Below are positions 30,534 through 33,562 of a stretch of 33,562 bases of DNA, one piece after another. The stretch spans positions 1 to 33,562 of the forward strand of contig JAETTH010000017.1 in the NCBI GenBank assembly GCA_021769225.1. Reading direction: 5' to 3'. This DNA comes from Erysipelotrichaceae bacterium. GTDB taxonomy: Bacteria; Bacillota; Clostridia; TANB77; CAG-508. Positions within the stretch are counted from its first letter, which is position 1, and each line of letters starts with the position of its first letter. The notes below the pieces were generated by a model. The model was not told the origin of the DNA, did not search any database, and worked only from the letters and a program-made list of their open reading frames with translations. The position numbers and the translations under genes were made by a program.

Positions 30534-31937
30534 ATGAAAAAAATAAGTCTAAAAGTATGTATAATTTTATTAATGACAGTATTGCTAATTGTATGTAATA
30601 CAATAGTATCACAGGCAACTACAACGTCAGCAAGTGGAAGTACTATTTATGAAGGAGAAAATGCAACTGTTTCTATAAATTCTAGTGTAGGACTTGGAAG
30701 TTATACTGTAGAACTAGTAGATGCAGGAGGACTTGAATTTGTAACAAGTTCAGGAGGAATAGGGGAAGGCGGAAAACTAATAACCAATACTTCTACAAAT
30801 GAAATTACTAGCTTAGCAAAATTTACTTTTAAAGCTCCAATAGGAATAGCAAAACAATATATAGTTACCTTTAAAATTTCAGCAATGGCAAAACCAGATG
30901 AAACAGAAATTTCAGATGAAACAATAAAAGGGACAATCACTGTAAAGAAAAAAGAAGTAGCACCACCATCTGATGGAGGAAATTCAGGAAATAGTGGAAA
31001 TTCTGGTAACAGTGGAAACTCAGGAAATAATGGTTCAGGAAACAGTGGAACTACCACTAAACCAACAGTAACAATGCTATATACATCTCCAGTAGACTTT
31101 AAAGGATTTTCAGCATCTAAAACATCTGGATATTCTGTTAATGTAGGAGACAGCGATAGAGTTAATGTTTCAGCAAGTCCATCTGGAGCTGAGATTAGTA
31201 TCATTAATAAAACAAATGGTGATACAGGTAGTAAATGGGTATATCTAAAAGAAGGTGAAAATGAAGTTCAAGTTACTGATAAAGTAAGTGGAAAAACATA
31301 TACGATTATGGTAACAAGACAAAAAGCAGAAGAAAAACCAAGCGAAGAAAAACCAAATGAAGAAAAACCAACAGAGCAAAAAGAACCATTAAAACTAACG
31401 GGATTAGAAATCGATGGAATTGCAATTTCTCCTACTTTTAGTAGTGATGTAACAGAATATACAGCTTTATTAGAAGATTTATCTATAAAAAATGCAGATG
31501 TAAAAGCATCAGCAAATCGCGAAGGTGCTAAAATTGAAATCACTGGAAACGAAAATCTAGTTGAGGGAGAAAATACCATCGTTATTACTGTAAAAGATGG
31601 TGATGAATCTAAAACTTATCAAATTGTATTAACAAAACAGGAAAAACAACCTACAGAAGATATCAATGCTATAGTAGCAGGAACTACTACTGTAGAACGT
31701 AAAGGAGTTAACTTTGTCTTTATTATCGTAATTAGTGTTGTAGCGGTAGTCGCTCTTGCAGCAGGTATTGCATTTATCATTACACAGATTCGCTACAAAA
31801 AAGCTAATAAGTCTGGGATGGTAGATTTTACTGGAATAAGCGGAGAAGAAGAGGAAATAAAACCAAGAAGAGAAAAATATAAAGATGATGGAGATGACGA
31901 TTTTCCACCAAGAGGTAGATCAGGAAAACATTTTTAA
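30534..31937 (+). CDS. Membrane-anchored scaffold: cohesin-like domain plus cadherin-like domains
   Basis: A signal peptide (to about 28) leads to a cohesin-like domain (about 33-140), with IYEGENATVSINSS, GLGSYTVELVD, LAKFTFKAP and the closing TFKISAMA strands. A Gly/Ser/Asn linker (148-173) follows, then two cadherin-like domains (about 178-265 and 288-372), separated by a Glu/Lys/Pro linker with PxEEKP repeats. A membrane segment (394-416) and a charged cytoplasmic tail ending in FPPRGRSGKHF complete it. Cohesin is the known partner of dockerin, and the two dockerin proteins of the operon lack other anchors, so this protein is the likely docking site. The cohesin call is by pattern and needs profile support. 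AGGAGGAAAAA precedes the ATG. Confidence 0.75.
   Translation: MKKISLKVCIILLMTVLLIVCNTIVSQATTTSASGSTIYEGENATVSINSSVGLGSYTVELVDAGGLEFVTSSGGIGEGGKLITNTSTNEITSLAKFTFKAPIGIAKQYIVTFKISAMAKPDETEISDETIKGTITVKKKEVAPPSDGGNSGNSGNSGNSGNSGNNGSGNSGTTTKPTVTMLYTSPVDFKGFSASKTSGYSVNVGDSDRVNVSASPSGAEISIINKTNGDTGSKWVYLKEGENEVQVTDKVSGKTYTIMVTRQKAEEKPSEEKPNEEKPTEQKEPLKLTGLEIDGIAISPTFSSDVTEYTALLEDLSIKNADVKASANREGAKIEITGNENLVEGENTIVITVKDGDESKTYQIVLTKQEKQPTEDINAIVAGTTTVERKGVNFVFIIVISVVAVVALAAGIAFIITQIRYKKANKSGMVDFTGISGEEEEIKPRREKYKDDGDDDFPPRGRSGKHF
30975..31049 (+). repeat. Tandem repeat encoding a Gly-Asn-Ser linker
   Basis: About six units of the nine-base motif GGAAATAGT-like (GGN-AAY-AGY/TCN), coding for repeated Gly-Asn-Ser. 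It separates the cohesin-like from the cadherin-like part of the scaffold and may vary in length by slippage. Confidence 0.7.
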
Positions 31938-31954
31938 AAAGAAATAAAATGATA

Positions 31955-31985
31955 AAAAAAGGATAAGGTTACTTATCCTTTTTGA
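31955..31985 (+). terminator. Terminator of the dockerin/cohesin operon
   Basis: AAAAAGGATAAG (31956-31967), loop GTTA, CTTATCCTTTTT (31972-31983). A perfect 12-bp stem ending in T; it ends just before the leader of the next gene. Confidence 0.85.
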
Positions 31986-32005
31986 ATATCAGAAAAGAGG
32001 AAAAC

Positions 32006-32959
32006 GTGGTAAAAGAGTTAATAAAAAGACAAGAAGTATATGATCTATATTGGAAATTTGCTTGCGAAAGACAAAACATCTTTTGGAAAAAACTAAATGG
32101 AGAACAGCCTCCATGGACAGAGGACAAAATATTACAAGAATACAAATTCTGTAATGCATATAGAGTAAATGATAGAGTAAGCCAATATCTATTGAAAAAG
32201 GTTATATATAACGGGAAAAAATATGCTAAAGATGATATAATGTTTAGAATTATTCTTTTTAAATTATTCAATAAAGAATCAACCTGGGAACTTTTAGAAA
32301 ATTATATAGGAGATATTACGCTAAGTAATTTTAACATGAAAGAATATGCAAGTATATTACAAGAGGCAACTCAAAAAGGAGTAAAAATATATAATGATGC
32401 ATATATTAGCTGTGCGAATAAGGCCTTTGGTTATGAGAAAAAACATGAGAATCATTTAGCTTTATTGTATAAGATGTTTGTTATAGATAAAATACAAGAG
32501 AAAATAGAAAATACTAAAACCATGCAAGAAGCATTTGAAATTATTAAATCATATCCGCTAATTGGAAACTTTATGGCATATCAGCTAGTAACTGATCTAA
32601 ATTACAGTGATGTAGTAAATTTTAGTGAAATGGAATTTACAGTAGCTGGACCAGGCTCTGAAAGAGGAATCAGAAAATGTTTTGTAGATATAGGTGAATT
32701 AACAAAAGAAGAAATTATTCAATATATGTGTAAGCATCAGGATGAAGAATTTGCAAGGCTTGGTTTAAACTTTAAAAGGATTGGAAACAGGCCACTTCAA
32801 TATATTGATTGTCAAAATATTTTTTGTGAATTAGATAAATATTGTAGACAAGCAATACCTGAATTAAAATCGAATCGATCAAAAATAAAGAAAAAGTATG
32901 TACCTAAAAATGAAAAAATAGAATATGTATATCCAACAAAATGGAATATAGTCTTGTAA
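32006..32959 (+). CDS. 5-hmdU DNA kinase helical-domain homologue (phage DNA hypermodification family)
   Basis: The pattern FxFACERQNIFWKKLNG, then PPWTEDKILQEYKFCNAYR and NDRVSQYLLKKVIY, matches the all-helical family found fused to or beside 5-hydroxymethyl-deoxyuridine DNA kinases and alpha-glutamyl/putrescinyl-thymine pyrophosphorylases (HMUDK_hel, PF18723). The second half has LIGNFMAYQLVTDLNY and EFTVAGPGSERGIRKCF, then a two-cysteine CQNIFCELDKYCRQ motif near the end, resembling a helix-hairpin DNA-glycosylase fold. No kinase Walker motif is visible, so the function in a chromosome is unknown; nucleotide or base modification is an inference from the family. GTG 32006 is chosen (AGAGG 5 nt upstream); a TTG at 31982 would lie in the terminator. 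It has 317 residues. Confidence 0.65.
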   Translation: MVKELIKRQEVYDLYWKFACERQNIFWKKLNGEQPPWTEDKILQEYKFCNAYRVNDRVSQYLLKKVIYNGKKYAKDDIMFRIILFKLFNKESTWELLENYIGDITLSNFNMKEYASILQEATQKGVKIYNDAYISCANKAFGYEKKHENHLALLYKMFVIDKIQEKIENTKTMQEAFEIIKSYPLIGNFMAYQLVTDLNYSDVVNFSEMEFTVAGPGSERGIRKCFVDIGELTKEEIIQYMCKHQDEEFARLGLNFKRIGNRPLQYIDCQNIFCELDKYCRQAIPELKSNRSKIKKKYVPKNEKIEYVYPTKWNIVL

Positions 32960-32968
32960 AAAGTGTAC

Positions 32969-32998
32969 TTGCAAATCCTACTAACTTAGTAGTATAAT
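32969..32998 (+). promoter_or_regulatory. Promoter with embedded palindromic operator for the Rrf2 regulator
   Basis: TTGCAA (32969-32974), an 18-nt spacer and TATAAT (32993-32998). The spacer is nearly filled by the perfect palindrome CTACTAA-C-TTAGTAG (32978-32992). Bound protein would block polymerase, so autorepression by the Rrf2 product is likely. Confidence 0.7.
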
Positions 32999-33017
32999 GA
33001 TCTCAGGAGGCGATGAA

Positions 33018-33413
33018 ATGAAAATTTCAACGAAAGGAAGATATGCATTAAGAGTTATGATTGATTTAGCAATGAATAGCAACAATAGCTATATTTCTTT
33101 GAAAGATATTGCAAATAGACAAGATATTTCAATGAAGTACTTAGAACAAATTGTGGCAATATTAAATAAAGCTGGATATCTAGAAACTGCACGAGGAAAT
33201 AATGGTGGATATAAGTTGACAAGAAGACCAAAAGAGTATATGATAGGAGATATATTGAGAGTAACAGAAGGAGATTTGTCACCAATTGCCTGTATAAGGG
33301 TAGAAAATTGCAGTAGAAAGGAAAATTGTAAAACTTTTGGATTTTGGCAAGGACTAGATAATGTAATTAATGAATATGTAGATAGTAAAACATTAGAGGA
33401 TCTGATAAAATAG
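33018..33413 (+). CDS. Rrf2-family regulator, IscR-like (Fe-S type)
   Basis: A winged-helix regulator: MKISTKGRYALRVMIDLA is the Rrf2 signature, followed by ISLKDIANRQDISMKYLEQIV (recognition helix) and ARGNNGGYKLTR (wing). The three cysteines of the Fe-S class are present as ACIRVENCSRKENC, each pair separated by five residues exactly as in IscR, so a 2Fe-2S cluster is expected. Such proteins sense iron-sulfur status or oxidants and control iscS-type operons; cysteine-type CymR lacks the cysteines. No isc or suf gene is seen before the window ends. ATG 33018 is chosen for AGGAGG at 33005-33010; an in-frame ATG at 32997 overlaps the -10. It has 131 residues. Confidence 0.93.
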   Translation: MKISTKGRYALRVMIDLAMNSNNSYISLKDIANRQDISMKYLEQIVAILNKAGYLETARGNNGGYKLTRRPKEYMIGDILRVTEGDLSPIACIRVENCSRKENCKTFGFWQGLDNVINEYVDSKTLEDLIK

Positions 33414-33422
33414 AAGAGTATT

Positions 33423-33458
33423 AAGAGTAAATTCTTAAAGGAAGATTTACTCTTTTTT
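33423..33458 (+). terminator. Terminator after the Rrf2 regulator
   Basis: AAGAGTAAAT (33423-33432) pairs with ATTTACTCTT (33445-33454), with a further CTT/AAG inner pairing after a one-base bulge, then six T. The regulator is therefore monocistronic. Confidence 0.85.
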
Positions 33459-33494
33459 ATGTTATAGGAAATTTCTCAAAAACAAAAATATGAA

Positions 33495-33526
33495 GATAAA
33501 AAATAAAAGGCACAACAAATGTGCCT
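33495..33526 (-). terminator. Terminator of a minus-strand gene beyond the right edge
   Basis: AGGCACA (33508-33514) pairs with TGTGCCT (33520-33526). On the minus strand the hairpin is followed by TTTTATTTTTTAT, so it should terminate a convergent gene outside the window. The palindrome AAAAATGCATTTTT lies next to it (33529-33542). Confidence 0.6.
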
Positions 33527-33562
33527 CAAAAAATGCATTTTTGAAGATTAATGTTGAAATAT

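Noticed and set aside
30975..31049. CRISPR-like or other short direct repeats
   Set aside because: Units are contiguous, in frame and encode Gly-Asn-Ser; this is a protein linker. No CRISPR array or cas gene is present.
30701..31204. Long minus-strand reading frames opposite the scaffold gene and other genes
   Set aside because: They lack ribosome sites and have biased repetitive products; they mirror the coding strand.
27005..31937. A classical fibre-degrading cellulosome
   Set aside because: No carbohydrate-binding module and no plant polysaccharide hydrolase are present; both enzymes are of peptidoglycan type.

Overview
The window is AT-rich, densely packed and almost entirely coded on the + strand. 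It has strong AGGAGG-type ribosome sites, frequent TTG and GTG starts, U-tailed intrinsic terminators and sigma-A-like promoters. This suggests a low-GC Gram-positive of the class Clostridia, probably an uncultured gut anaerobe. A Spo0A-like regulator, dockerin and cadherin-like domains, a pyridine-nucleotide-independent-looking thioredoxin reductase and an IscR-like Rrf2 protein fit this. The genus cannot be fixed from the window, and there are no tRNA or rRNA genes.

Region 1 (1-2190) is accessory: the 3' end of an IS30-type transposase, two orphan genes of higher GC with their own terminators, and a membrane-anchored XRE regulator between them. Region 2 (2218-15456) is a long co-directional run: ruvB, two tandem GT-C glycosyltransferases, queH, an AT-rich island (CPBP protease plus two unknowns), a DUF1905 gene, a frameshifted mannosyltransferase-like gene, polA, a lytic transglycosylase and galE. 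Region 3 (15459-18502) is a yybP-ykoY manganese riboswitch controlling a P2A-type cation ATPase.

Region 4 (18565-23006) carries a polysaccharide deacetylase, a radical SAM/SPASM protein and a thiol-redox set: a thioredoxin reductase lacking the NADPH motifs, CcdA, a membrane-tethered TlpA/ResA-like protein and thioredoxin. These could move electrons from the cytoplasm to cell-surface disulfides. Region 5 (23128-24649) is an ECF sigma factor overlapping a membrane protein that is a likely anti-sigma factor. Region 6 (24645-25787) is a lone minus-strand SH3-repeat secreted protein gene of foreign composition, bracketed by 15-bp inverted repeats. Region 7 (25884-26891) holds a Spo0A-like paralogue followed by an apparent unidentified structured small RNA.

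Region 8 (26925-31983) is the most interesting part. A four-gene operon encodes two secreted peptidoglycan hydrolases (glucosaminidase and amidase), each ending in a dockerin, together with a membrane-anchored cadherin-like protein and a membrane-anchored protein with a cohesin-like N-terminal domain. I read this as a candidate minimal cohesin-dockerin complex for cell-wall remodelling rather than plant-fibre degradation. Region 9 (32006-33458) has a homologue of the helical domain linked to phage DNA-base hypermodification and an IscR/Rrf2 regulator with a palindrome inside its own promoter. A terminator at the right edge points to a minus-strand gene just outside the window.
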